In this document: in pieces, positions 7,223-14,500 of the stretch
Layout: every line of letters begins with the position of its first letter
Position numbering within the stretch: the stretch's first letter is position 1
Assembly: GCA_919902965.1 (NCBI GenBank)
Contig: CAKKSJ010000228.1
Coordinates: forward strand, 1-23,414
Length of the DNA stretch: 23,414 bases
Origin: Burkholderiales bacterium
GTDB taxonomy: Bacteria > Pseudomonadota > Gammaproteobacteria > Burkholderiales > SG8-39
Direction of reading: 5' to 3'
The notes under the pieces: generated by a model
Database searches by the model: none
The model's input: the letters and a program-made list of their open reading frames with translations, nothing else
What the model was told of the DNA's origin: nothing
Position numbers and translations under genes: made by a program

Positions 7223-8439
7223 TGCGCCTGGGCCGGGGCGGCTTCCTTTTTCCCCGTCGCCGGGCCTTCCGTTGTCGCGCGGGCACCCGCTTTGACGCCC
7301 TCGCGCTCGAGTGAGGTGACCACCCGGTCGCCCTTGTTCAGGCCGGATTTCGCTTCGGTGAACTCCCAGTTCGACAGGCCCATCTGGATTTTGCGCTCCT
7401 CCAGTACCCCGCCGGCGCCGAGCACCAGCACGCGGTTGCCCGGCATCAGCGCCGGCGTTGGCACCCGCACCACATCGTCGTGGCCGTTCAGAACGATCTC
7501 GATGTCCGCGCTGTAGCCAACCAGCAGGTGTTTCGCCTCGCCGGGCTGGTCGAACTCGACCTCCACTTCCACGGTGCGGGCCTGCTTTTCCACGGCCAGC
7601 ACGTAGGGAGCGATGCGCCGCACCCTGCCGGGGAAGTGCTGACCGCGATAGGCGTCCAGGGTGATGCGCCCGGTCATGCCGACCCTGAGCTGCGCGGCGT
7701 CCACCTCGTCTATCGGCGCCGAAACATAGAGGCAGGAATCGTCGATCAGATCGACTGCCGGCAGGGTCGGAATTCCCGGAGGCGAGGGCGTCAGATACTC
7801 GCCTACCTCGCCGTTGACTTCTGCAACGATACCGGCGAAGGGCGCGCGCAGCACGGTACGATCGATGTCGGCGCGTGAGGCCTGGATGCGCGCTTCGGCT
7901 TCGGCCACCTGTGCGCCGGCCGATTCGCAAGCTGCCTGCTTCGCCGCCGCGTCGGTGCGGGCGCGCTCCACCGCTTCCTGCGAAATGAAACTGCGCTCCC
8001 TTAGTTCATCTGCGCGCTTCGCGTCGCGCGCTGACGCCTTGGCCAGTTCGCACACCTCGCGCAGTCGCGCCTTGGCGGTCTGCAATTGCTGGCGCGACAT
8101 GCGCTCGCGCGCGTTAACGTCGTCGCTCCATAGAGTGAGCAGCACCTGCCCTGGGCGCACCCTGTCGCCTTCGCTTACATTGAGCTTTTCGATGCGCCCG
8201 CCCGCGGGCGGCGCGAGCTTGGCCCGCCGGCATGCCATCACCGATCCAGCGCGCGTATTCGCCACCGTATTTTCCACGCGGCCGACGCTGGCCTGGGACA
8301 CGCTCACGGTCACCGGTTTCGGGCGCGTCAGGTACCACGCCGACGCTGCTATCAGGGCGATGACGGCAAGTGCCAGCGTGAGACCGAGCGCAAGCCCGCC
8401 CGACTGCCCGCGCCAACTGCAGAAGTTTACTTTGTTCAT
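7219..8439 (-). CDS. Periplasmic adaptor (HlyD/MacA family) of the ABC exporter
   Basis: A 406-residue membrane fusion protein: a short cytoplasmic tail, one membrane anchor (about 17-38, LALGLTLALAVIALIAASAWYLT), a first biotinyl-lipoyl half (PPAGGRIEKLNVSEGDRVRPGQVLL), a long alpha-helical coiled-coil hairpin (about 105-195, rich in A, R, E and K), the second lipoyl half (TVLRAPFAGIVAEVNGEVGEYL), then beta-barrel and membrane-proximal domains. The tail is rich in A, K, E and Q. It would link the inner-membrane permeases to an outer-membrane channel; no TolC-like gene is in view. ATG at 8439 is preferred over an in-frame TTG at 8448; neither has a clear ribosome site. A CATAAT hexamer at 8453-8448 would place transcription start almost at the ATG, a hint of leaderless expression but weak. 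First gene of the operon. Confidence 0.9.
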   Translation of the reverse strand: MNKVNFCSWRGQSGGLALGLTLALAVIALIAASAWYLTRPKPVTVSVSQASVGRVENTVANTRAGSVMACRRAKLAPPAGGRIEKLNVSEGDRVRPGQVLLTLWSDDVNARERMSRQQLQTAKARLREVCELAKASARDAKRADELRERSFISQEAVERARTDAAAKQAACESAGAQVAEAEARIQASRADIDRTVLRAPFAGIVAEVNGEVGEYLTPSPPGIPTLPAVDLIDDSCLYVSAPIDEVDAAQLRVGMTGRITLDAYRGQHFPGRVRRIAPYVLAVEKQARTVEVEVEFDQPGEAKHLLVGYSADIEIVLNGHDDVVRVPTPALMPGNRVLVLGAGGVLEERKIQMGLSNWEFTEAKSGLNKGDRVVTSLEREGVKAGARATTEGPATGKKEAAPAQAQ

Positions 8440-8516
8440 AGGCTGCAATTATGCCGCGCAGCGCCCCGGCATGGATGAATTAATCGGTTCGCGTCCCGGC
8501 CAAAGCCCGCCAACGC

Positions 8517-8536
8517 GCACGCCTCGGCAGGCGTGC
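8517..8536. repeat. Perfect hairpin between signalling and export operons
   Basis: GCACGCCT (8517-8524) and AGGCGTGC (8529-8536) form an 8-bp stem with a four-base loop, 110 bases after the GGDEF-EAL gene. No T-run follows on either strand, so a classical terminator is doubtful. The rest of 8440-8646 shows no supportable gene. Confidence 0.4.
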
Positions 8537-8646
8537 ACAGCAGTTCCAGCCGTTCGCACGCCGCTTCGACATGTGCCCGGGCGGCGTCGCTCGAGCCGGC
8601 GAAAGGCTTAGCAGGGGTCGATTCAGGCTCACCCGCCACCAGGCAA

Positions 8647-9948
8647 TTAGCTGGCGAAGCGGGTGATAAACTCTTCCGGACTGACCGGCGGACCTTTGAA
8701 ATCCGCCTGCATGAAGTCGCAGCCGAGTTCCAGAATCCGGGCGGCCTCCGCCTCGTCCGCAACGCTGATCGCAACGACATCAAGTTTCAGCTTATGCACC
8801 AGTTCGAGCAGGGATCGAAACACGCCCTCGGACTGCGGCTGAACCGCCCAGTCGTGCGCGATGGACAGGTCGATTTTCAGCTCCTGGAACGGCATGGTCG
8901 CAAGCCAGAACAGCGACGACAGCGGCGCGCCGGCGTCGTCCATCGACAGCTTCACGCCGATTTCGTGCAGCCGCCGAATCTGTACCCGGGCCTGCTCATG
9001 CGTTTCCAGAACCGCAAGGTCCCCGATCTCCAGCATCAGCCTGCCGGGACGCAAAGACCAGGTGCCCAGCGCGCGCTCTACGAGTTCGGCAAGTTCCGGA
9101 TCCAGCAAGGTGCGCGCCGGCAAATTGACGGCCACGCGCAAGTCCAGCCCAGCGCGCTGGCGCAGGTCCGAGCAATTGCGCAGCGCCCGGTTCAGCAGCG
9201 AAGAGATCAATTTGGTGACCAACCCGCCCGCCTCCGCGGCGGCGATGGCAGCGCGCATTGAAACCAGTTCGCGTGTGCCATCGTGCCAGCGCAACATGGC
9301 TTCCACGCCCATTATCTGCCCGTAGCGCAAATCGAATTGCGGCTGAAATGCCAGCTCCAGCAAGTCGTCGGCAATGGCTGAGCGCAAGCGCCCTTCTTCC
9401 ACCAGCGCCGAATTTCCGGAAACCTGCGCTGCGTCGTAAAACGCGACATGACTGCCAAGGCCGGCAGCCGCCGTGCAGGCACTTCTGGCCCGCTGCAGCA
9501 GCGACTCGGCAGCGTCCGCACTCGCGGGAAAAACCGCGATCCCTACCGACGGCGACGCATAGATTTCCGCTTCTCCCAGCCACATGGGTGCGCTCAAGTT
9601 GCGCAGCAATTTTTCCGCCGCGAGCTGCGCGAGCTGCGCCCCCTCCACCACGGGAAGCACGCAGGCAAGTTCATCGCGCCCGAGATCGCCGACGAAATCG
9701 TCGGGGCGCAGCACTTCCGCGCTTATGCCGGCGGCGATTCGGGCGCGCACTGCGTCACCCGCTTGATAGCCCCATAGCGCATCGATCCGGCCGATCAGCC
9801 CGCAGTCCACGAGTAGCAAAGCAAGGCTCAGTCCGTCTGCGCGACGTTGTTCAACGCAAGCGCGCAGGCGCTCGATAAACGGAACGCCTGTTGCGGGGAC
9901 CGGCGCGGCCGTAGCCGCATCCGCTCCCGCCGCGTCGGCAGGGCTCAA
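8647..9948 (-). CDS. Degenerate GGDEF-EAL protein, probably without enzyme activity
   Basis: A 433-residue cytoplasmic protein without membrane segments. The GGDEF half (about 22-175) has GRDEL at 90-94 instead of GGDEF, so diguanylate cyclase activity is unlikely. The EAL half (about 185-430) keeps several ligands (E216 in VEAMLRW, N275, E307, D337-D338, K358, Q414), but the motif is EAM, the flexible loop DDFGTG reads DDAGAP, and the segment VVAEGVE reads VVAISVA (393-397), which removes the glutamate needed for catalysis in studied EAL enzymes. It may still bind c-di-GMP and act as a receptor. The start is TTG at 9948: it forms a TTGA overlap with the HD-GYP stop codon and has AGGGA nine bases upstream; no other early start exists in frame. 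Last gene of the cyclase operon. Confidence 0.88.
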   Translation of the reverse strand: MSPADAAGADAATAAPVPATGVPFIERLRACVEQRRADGLSLALLLVDCGLIGRIDALWGYQAGDAVRARIAAGISAEVLRPDDFVGDLGRDELACVLPVVEGAQLAQLAAEKLLRNLSAPMWLGEAEIYASPSVGIAVFPASADAAESLLQRARSACTAAAGLGSHVAFYDAAQVSGNSALVEEGRLRSAIADDLLELAFQPQFDLRYGQIMGVEAMLRWHDGTRELVSMRAAIAAAEAGGLVTKLISSLLNRALRNCSDLRQRAGLDLRVAVNLPARTLLDPELAELVERALGTWSLRPGRLMLEIGDLAVLETHEQARVQIRRLHEIGVKLSMDDAGAPLSSLFWLATMPFQELKIDLSIAHDWAVQPQSEGVFRSLLELVHKLKLDVVAISVADEAEAARILELGCDFMQADFKGPPVSPEEFITRFAS

Positions 9949-11144
9949 AGGAACAGTTCCCTAGGATCGACCTTGACCGCGTCGTATTCGAGCGTATGGC
10001 GTATGCGGTAGACTTCGTCCGGCCTCGCCTTGGGCTCTCTTGAAAGGTCGAGCATTTTATAGGGTCGGCTTTCATTCCCCTTCGCATCCCTGACTACCAT
10101 GACACGGGGTTGCAGGCGACGCAGCGGGTTTTGCGCAATCACGATTCCGACTTCCCCGCTATTCAGCTCGACCGCGCTGCCGACCGGGTAGACGCCGACG
10201 CATTGAATGAACTGTTCCACCAGGGCCGGCTGAAACAAACTGCCCCGCCCCTTGTAAATGACGTTGAGCGCGTTCGAAGGCGACATTTGCTTGCCCTGCG
10301 GGGGTGGCGCGACCAGTGTGTCGAACGCATCCACGATCGCGGCGATCATGCCCGGCAATGCGATCGCCACGCCACGCAAGCCGCGCGGGTATCCGGAACC
10401 ATCGAAATGCTCATGGTGCAGCGATGCGAGTCCGGGCAAATCGTTGGGCAGGCCTGGCGTCTTGTTCAGAATTTCGACCGAGTGATCAACGTGCGTCTGG
10501 TACAGGTTCATTTCCTCCTCGGTGAGGGGCCCCGGTTTTTCCAGCAGCGCAGTCGGAAGCTTCAGCTTGCCGGCGTCCTGGAGCAGACCAAGCAGACTGA
10601 GCTGTTCGATGCTTTCCCGCGAGAGCTGCAGAAAACGGCCGAAAATACTCATCAGCACCGATACGTGGATCGAGCGGTTGAACGCCTCCCCGCTTTTCTC
10701 CTGCAATTGCACCAGCAGGGTCGCAGCATCCGGGTTGCGCACCACGCTTTCGGTGATATCCGTCGCCGCCTGGCGGACTTTGACGCCGTCAACCGCCTGC
10801 CCGACCTTCACGTCGCGGCTGATCTGGCGCAAAACGCTGGTCGTCTCCGCGATGGCGCTGCGCGCACGTGGCAATTCCACGTCTAGACTCGCGCTCTCCT
10901 TGTAGACCGTGGTCCCGCGGATACTGGCCGCCGTACCCCCCGCGTGTCCCGCGACTTCGGACAGATCTTCCTTTTCCGGGTCGACGAAGACGTGGGCGCA
11001 GTACTTTTTCATCGCGTCGATCTGCTTCGGGCTCCTCAGAATGAAGCCCTGAAACACGAACGGGGTTTCCGTCCACGGCCGGTCGAGCTTCGAGACATAC
11101 ATGCCGAGTTGCAGCTCGTCAACCGGAATTTGCTTAAGTTCCAT
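9945..11144 (-). CDS. HD-GYP domain protein with DUF3391-like N-terminus and altered HD motif
   Basis: A 399-residue cytoplasmic protein. Residues 1-65 match the DUF3391-type start (IPVDELQLGMYVSKLDRPW). The HD-GYP domain (about 135-300) retains H160, H218, H221, HHE (243-245) and DGSGYP (248-253), but the HD pair is Q189-D190 in LLGLLQDAGKLKLP; the codon is CAG. The missing histidine is a metal ligand in studied HD-GYP c-di-GMP phosphodiesterases, so activity may be lost or changed. Residues 305-399 form a C-terminal extension (VYPVGSAVELNSGEVGIVI) seen in this subfamily. It sits 12 bases after the adenylate cyclase and overlaps the GGDEF-EAL gene by four bases. Its ATG at 11144 has no clear ribosome site, suggesting translation coupled to the cyclase gene. 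Confidence 0.9.
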   Translation of the reverse strand: MELKQIPVDELQLGMYVSKLDRPWTETPFVFQGFILRSPKQIDAMKKYCAHVFVDPEKEDLSEVAGHAGGTAASIRGTTVYKESASLDVELPRARSAIAETTSVLRQISRDVKVGQAVDGVKVRQAATDITESVVRNPDAATLLVQLQEKSGEAFNRSIHVSVLMSIFGRFLQLSRESIEQLSLLGLLQDAGKLKLPTALLEKPGPLTEEEMNLYQTHVDHSVEILNKTPGLPNDLPGLASLHHEHFDGSGYPRGLRGVAIALPGMIAAIVDAFDTLVAPPPQGKQMSPSNALNVIYKGRGSLFQPALVEQFIQCVGVYPVGSAVELNSGEVGIVIAQNPLRRLQPRVMVVRDAKGNESRPYKMLDLSREPKARPDEVYRIRHTLEYDAVKVDPRELFL

Positions 11145-11156
11145 ATCAATACTTGC

Positions 11157-13529
11157 TCAATATTTGCTCTGCACCGACCACACCCCGTCCCAATCCGGTG
11201 CCGGCGGCGCGCCACGGAAAATCTCGCAGCGATCCATGTATATCCGCGACGGTCCGTCCTTTGGATTGTCGCCAAGCACATCGCGAAAGCAACGCGCCGC
11301 AGTCGACCAGTCGCGGCGGCGATAACGGCTCAGCCCTTCCTTAAACGCCTCCATCGCGGTATCGCGATGCGGGAAGGAGTCCTCGGTGTGATGCCCGATC
11401 ACTTCGTATATTGCCACTGGTTCTTCCATACCACGCACCCGAATCAGATCGATTTCACGTACGTTCGACTGATCCTTCATGCGCCGGTAGGTGTTATTGC
11501 AGATCAGCACCGAGGTGCCGTAGTACTTGTTTGCGTCTTCGAGCCGGTGCGCTATGTTCACGCGGTTGCCAATCACCGTATATTCTAACCGTTTGGGCGA
11601 GCCGATGTTCCCGGCCACGACGTCGCCGGTGCTGATGCCCACGCCGATCCTGATTCGTTCCCGGCCTCTCGCCGCCAGGCGGTCATTCAATTCGCGCAAG
11701 CCCGCCATCATGTTGTTGCCGACTTCGACCGCATTGCTTGCATCGTCCACGTCCTGCAGCACCGAACCAAATACCGCCATGATCATGTCGCCCATGTACT
11801 TGTCGAGCACGCCGTGATGGGCAAATACGATGTCGACCATGTCGGTGAAGTACTCGTTCAGCAAGGCTACGGTTTCCTGTGCGCCCAGCCGTTCCGAAAT
11901 CGAGGTAAACCCGCGAATATCCGAAAACAGCACGCTCACCTCGCGATTTATGCCGCCGAGTACGTTCTCGCCTCTTTCGAGCAACTGGTCCATCACCGCC
12001 TTGCTCATGTAACGCGACAGGGTATTGCGCATGCGCTTCTCGCGCGTAATGTCCTCCATCATCAGCATGTAGCCGAGCGGCTCATCGCTCATGCTCAGCA
12101 GCGGAACGGTCGTAAGATCGACGGAAACGGCTTTGGCGCCTTCAACACCCTCAACATAAAGATCCGTATCCACGGTGATATCGGTCTTTCCTGCGGAACG
12201 CACCTTGTCGAGACTGCCCGCCACCCAGGCATTGCGGCCGACAAAGAGCTCCGCGAGCGAGCGCCCGACGAGATCGATCTCCCTGCGGCGCAGAATGCGA
12301 ATGGCGGCATCGTTGACTTTGCGCAGAACGCCGTCGGCATCGAGCGTGAGCACGCCATTGCTCATACTGCGCAAAATGGATTCGTTGTAGTTGCGCTCCG
12401 CGCTGATTTCCTCGAACAGCTTTGCGTTCTGAATCGATACCGCCGCTTCGGCACAAAACGCGTGCAGCCGCCGCTCGTCCGCGTTGCTGAACGCACCAGC
12501 TTTGCGATTGAGGATTTCCATCACGCCGATCGCACGCGCACCCTTGGCGAGTATGGGCATGCACAGGATGCTGCTGGTTCGATAGCCGGTGCGCCGGTCG
12601 ATCTCCGGATTGAAACGCGCGTCCTTGTAGGCCTCCAGAATATTGATCACCCTGCCCGAGGTGAAGCATTCTCCCGCAATGCCGGCGTTGGCGGGAAAGC
12701 GGATTTCGCTGCTGTCAATGCCACCCGCGGCGTACGAATACAGTTCGTTGCGCTTGGGATCGTGCAAAAACAGCGCCCCGCGTTCCGATTCCAGGAGCTG
12801 CGTCGCGGCAGTCAGGATCTTTTCAAGCAGAGGTCCGAGGCGGATTTCAGAGACGATCGAACTGATGACTTCGAGCAGCATGGCTTCCTCATGCTGCTGG
12901 CGTTCAACTTTCTCAAACAAGCGTGCGTTCTCGAGCGCGGCGGCGGCCTGCTGCGATAGTCCTTCGAGCAGGCGCTGGTCCTCGAGGTCGAAATCCCCGG
13001 CGTGCTTGTTCAGCACCTCGGTAACACCGATCACTTCCTGATTCTTGTTGCGGATGGGCACGCACAGAATATTCCTGGTGCGATAGCCCGTGCGCCGATC
13101 AACCTCCTGGTTGAAACGCCGGTTGTCGTAGGCGTCCGCAGTGATGATTTCCGCTACTCCACTGGCAAAAACCGACCCGGCAATTCCCAGGTCGCTCGGG
13201 AAGCGGACTTCTCCCATCACATTGCCTTGCATCACGCGCGAGTACAACTCCTTGGTTTCCGGATCGTACAAAAACATGGAACTGCGATCGGCGTTCAGCG
13301 TCTGTGTGACTACGCCCATCAGGCGCGGAAACAGCACATCGAGCGAAAGACTGTCGGAGACGCGATTGGCGATGTCGGTGATTGCAGAAGTACGGCGCAA
13401 CAATTCGGCCATCTGATAGAAAAGCTGTGCCGTCTCGGCCTCGCCACGGCCGTGCAGCAGCCCTTCGATCTCGCGCATGCTCAGCGGGCGCTCAACCAGG
13501 GTGCGGGCAGTCTCTAGGTCGAATTGCAT
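11157..13529 (-). CDS. Class III adenylate cyclase with GAF-GAF-PAS sensor (CyaB1-like)
   Basis: A 790-residue soluble enzyme predicted to make cAMP from ATP. Order: N-terminal helix (1-45), GAF-A (about 50-205), GAF-B (about 220-375), PAS (about 383-498), cyclase domain (about 525-712) and a TPR-like C-terminal tail (722-790) ending in a WDGVWSV stretch. Both GAF domains carry a motif like the NKFDE cyclic-nucleotide signature (NRRFNQEVDRRTGYRT at 136-151; ARFNPEIDRRTGYRT at 304-318). The cyclase domain has both metal aspartates (D537 in FSDIRGF, D581 in KYMGD), substrate residues K577 and T651, and transition-state residues N658 and R662, so it should be active. Architecture and the Lys/Thr pair are those of cyanobacterial CyaB1/CyaB2, where cAMP binding to GAF stimulates the enzyme. 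First gene of a three-gene operon; the ATG at 13529 has a distant GAGG. Confidence 0.92.
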   Translation of the reverse strand: MQFDLETARTLVERPLSMREIEGLLHGRGEAETAQLFYQMAELLRRTSAITDIANRVSDSLSLDVLFPRLMGVVTQTLNADRSSMFLYDPETKELYSRVMQGNVMGEVRFPSDLGIAGSVFASGVAEIITADAYDNRRFNQEVDRRTGYRTRNILCVPIRNKNQEVIGVTEVLNKHAGDFDLEDQRLLEGLSQQAAAALENARLFEKVERQQHEEAMLLEVISSIVSEIRLGPLLEKILTAATQLLESERGALFLHDPKRNELYSYAAGGIDSSEIRFPANAGIAGECFTSGRVINILEAYKDARFNPEIDRRTGYRTSSILCMPILAKGARAIGVMEILNRKAGAFSNADERRLHAFCAEAAVSIQNAKLFEEISAERNYNESILRSMSNGVLTLDADGVLRKVNDAAIRILRRREIDLVGRSLAELFVGRNAWVAGSLDKVRSAGKTDITVDTDLYVEGVEGAKAVSVDLTTVPLLSMSDEPLGYMLMMEDITREKRMRNTLSRYMSKAVMDQLLERGENVLGGINREVSVLFSDIRGFTSISERLGAQETVALLNEYFTDMVDIVFAHHGVLDKYMGDMIMAVFGSVLQDVDDASNAVEVGNNMMAGLRELNDRLAARGRERIRIGVGISTGDVVAGNIGSPKRLEYTVIGNRVNIAHRLEDANKYYGTSVLICNNTYRRMKDQSNVREIDLIRVRGMEEPVAIYEVIGHHTEDSFPHRDTAMEAFKEGLSRYRRRDWSTAARCFRDVLGDNPKDGPSRIYMDRCEIFRGAPPAPDWDGVWSVQSKY

Positions 13530-13615
13530 GTGGACAGCTATACCTCAAAAAATACTACCGGCTGGATCCCCGGATCTCGATCCTTATCAAGCTTGACCGT
13601 GTAACGCAGAAAATC

Positions 13616-13651
13616 GCCACAGCTGTGGCCGCCCTATCCGGCTGGCGGCCA
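13616..13651. repeat. Two overlapping palindromes upstream of the cyclase gene
   Basis: GCCACAGCTGTGGC (13616-13629) is a perfect palindrome and overlaps an 8-bp stem TGGCCGCC/GGCGGCCA (13626-13633 with 13644-13651, loop 10). On the minus strand the first is followed by GATTTTC. They lie after the beta-barrel gene and 90-120 bases before the cyclase start, so they could be alternative terminator hairpins for the former or an operator for the latter. The rest of 13530-13793 shows no gene. Confidence 0.4.
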
Positions 13652-13793
13652 TGTCCTTGTGCGCCATACCTGGTTAGCTCATGCCCGAAACTGTACCGCA
13701 ACCAGCCGCAATCAAACAAGTGTGGCCGCGTTTCCTGCGCTGCGCCGGAATTGATGCATCTTTCCCGCGTTCAACGAAGGAATCGACCGCAAT

Positions 13794-14339
13794 TCACCAC
13801 ACGCGCAGCTTGACCTGAATCGCGAAGGCGCCGTCGAAGCGGTCGGCGACCGTGGGAATGAGACTGAGATTTGCACCCAGGTACCTGCCTTCGATCGACA
13901 GCATGGGCAGAGGCGCGACAAACCAGGCGCCGTTTCGATAGTTCGGATAACCGTCAAACGCACTGATGGCGATACCCGCCCCCACATCGACGCCGGATAC
14001 TTTCCAGTGCAAAGGGCGCCACTGGTAACCCGCAAAGCGGGTCCGCGCGCGATTGCTGTTGACAAAGCTTCCGGCCATCAAAACGTGATTGTCGGACAGC
14101 ATGACTTCGGCGCCGAAGCCGATATTGTTATTGCGCAATCCCTTGTCCGAGTCGAAGTGATGCGAGTAGATGCCGGGATTGAGCCAAACCTGCGGCCACG
14201 ACTTCTGCGTCGATTCATCCGCTTGCGCACCGGCAGGATGCATTGCCGCGAACAGCAGAACTAGCGCAATTAAGCAGTTACGCGCGTTATCTCTGTGCAG
14301 AACCGACACTGCGTGTCGGACGTGAATCACCAAGTTCAT
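13794..14339 (-). CDS. Small exported protein, predicted outer-membrane beta-barrel
   Basis: A 181-residue protein of unknown function. It has a signal peptide with a long positively charged n-region (about 1-20), a hydrophobic core (CLIALVLLFAAM, about 22-33) and a likely cleavage after AGAQA near residue 39. The mature part consists of alternating polar/aromatic strands (WLNPGIYSHHFD, NNIGFGAEVML, RFAGYQWRPL, GVDVGAGIAI, FVAPLPMLSIEGRYLGANLSLIP) and ends in an alternating strand with a terminal aromatic residue (AIQVKLRVW), the signature of outer-membrane barrels. I recall similar short proteins (WLNPG.YS.HFD) as common in betaproteobacteria, sometimes labelled transporter without proof; a PagP-like size is notable. 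ATG at 14339 is preferred over in-frame GTG/TTG just upstream. It is a stand-alone gene between the cyclase operon and gor. Confidence 0.72.
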   Translation of the reverse strand: MNLVIHVRHAVSVLHRDNARNCLIALVLLFAAMHPAGAQADESTQKSWPQVWLNPGIYSHHFDSDKGLRNNNIGFGAEVMLSDNHVLMAGSFVNSNRARTRFAGYQWRPLHWKVSGVDVGAGIAISAFDGYPNYRNGAWFVAPLPMLSIEGRYLGANLSLIPTVADRFDGAFAIQVKLRVW

Positions 14340-14500
14340 CACCAATCCATTTCCCCACGGCTCGCCCGGGCATGCGTCTTCTTGTCCCGATTCTACCTAC
14401 TTTTTCGCTGCGCCTAGCGGCAATTCGCAAGCGCGAGCAAAGGCGATTCGCGCTGCGCTGCGAGATCGGGAGCATCACCGTCGATCGGTGCCCGCGATCC

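Noticed and set aside
8436..8783. 115-codon minus-strand frame across the gap between GGDEF-EAL and adaptor genes
   Set aside because: It overlaps the ends of both genes in another frame and includes the hairpin at 8517-8536; no ribosome site or family resemblance.
14476..14490. Hairpin CACCG/CGGTG after gor as terminator
   Set aside because: Only five base pairs and no T-run on the minus strand.
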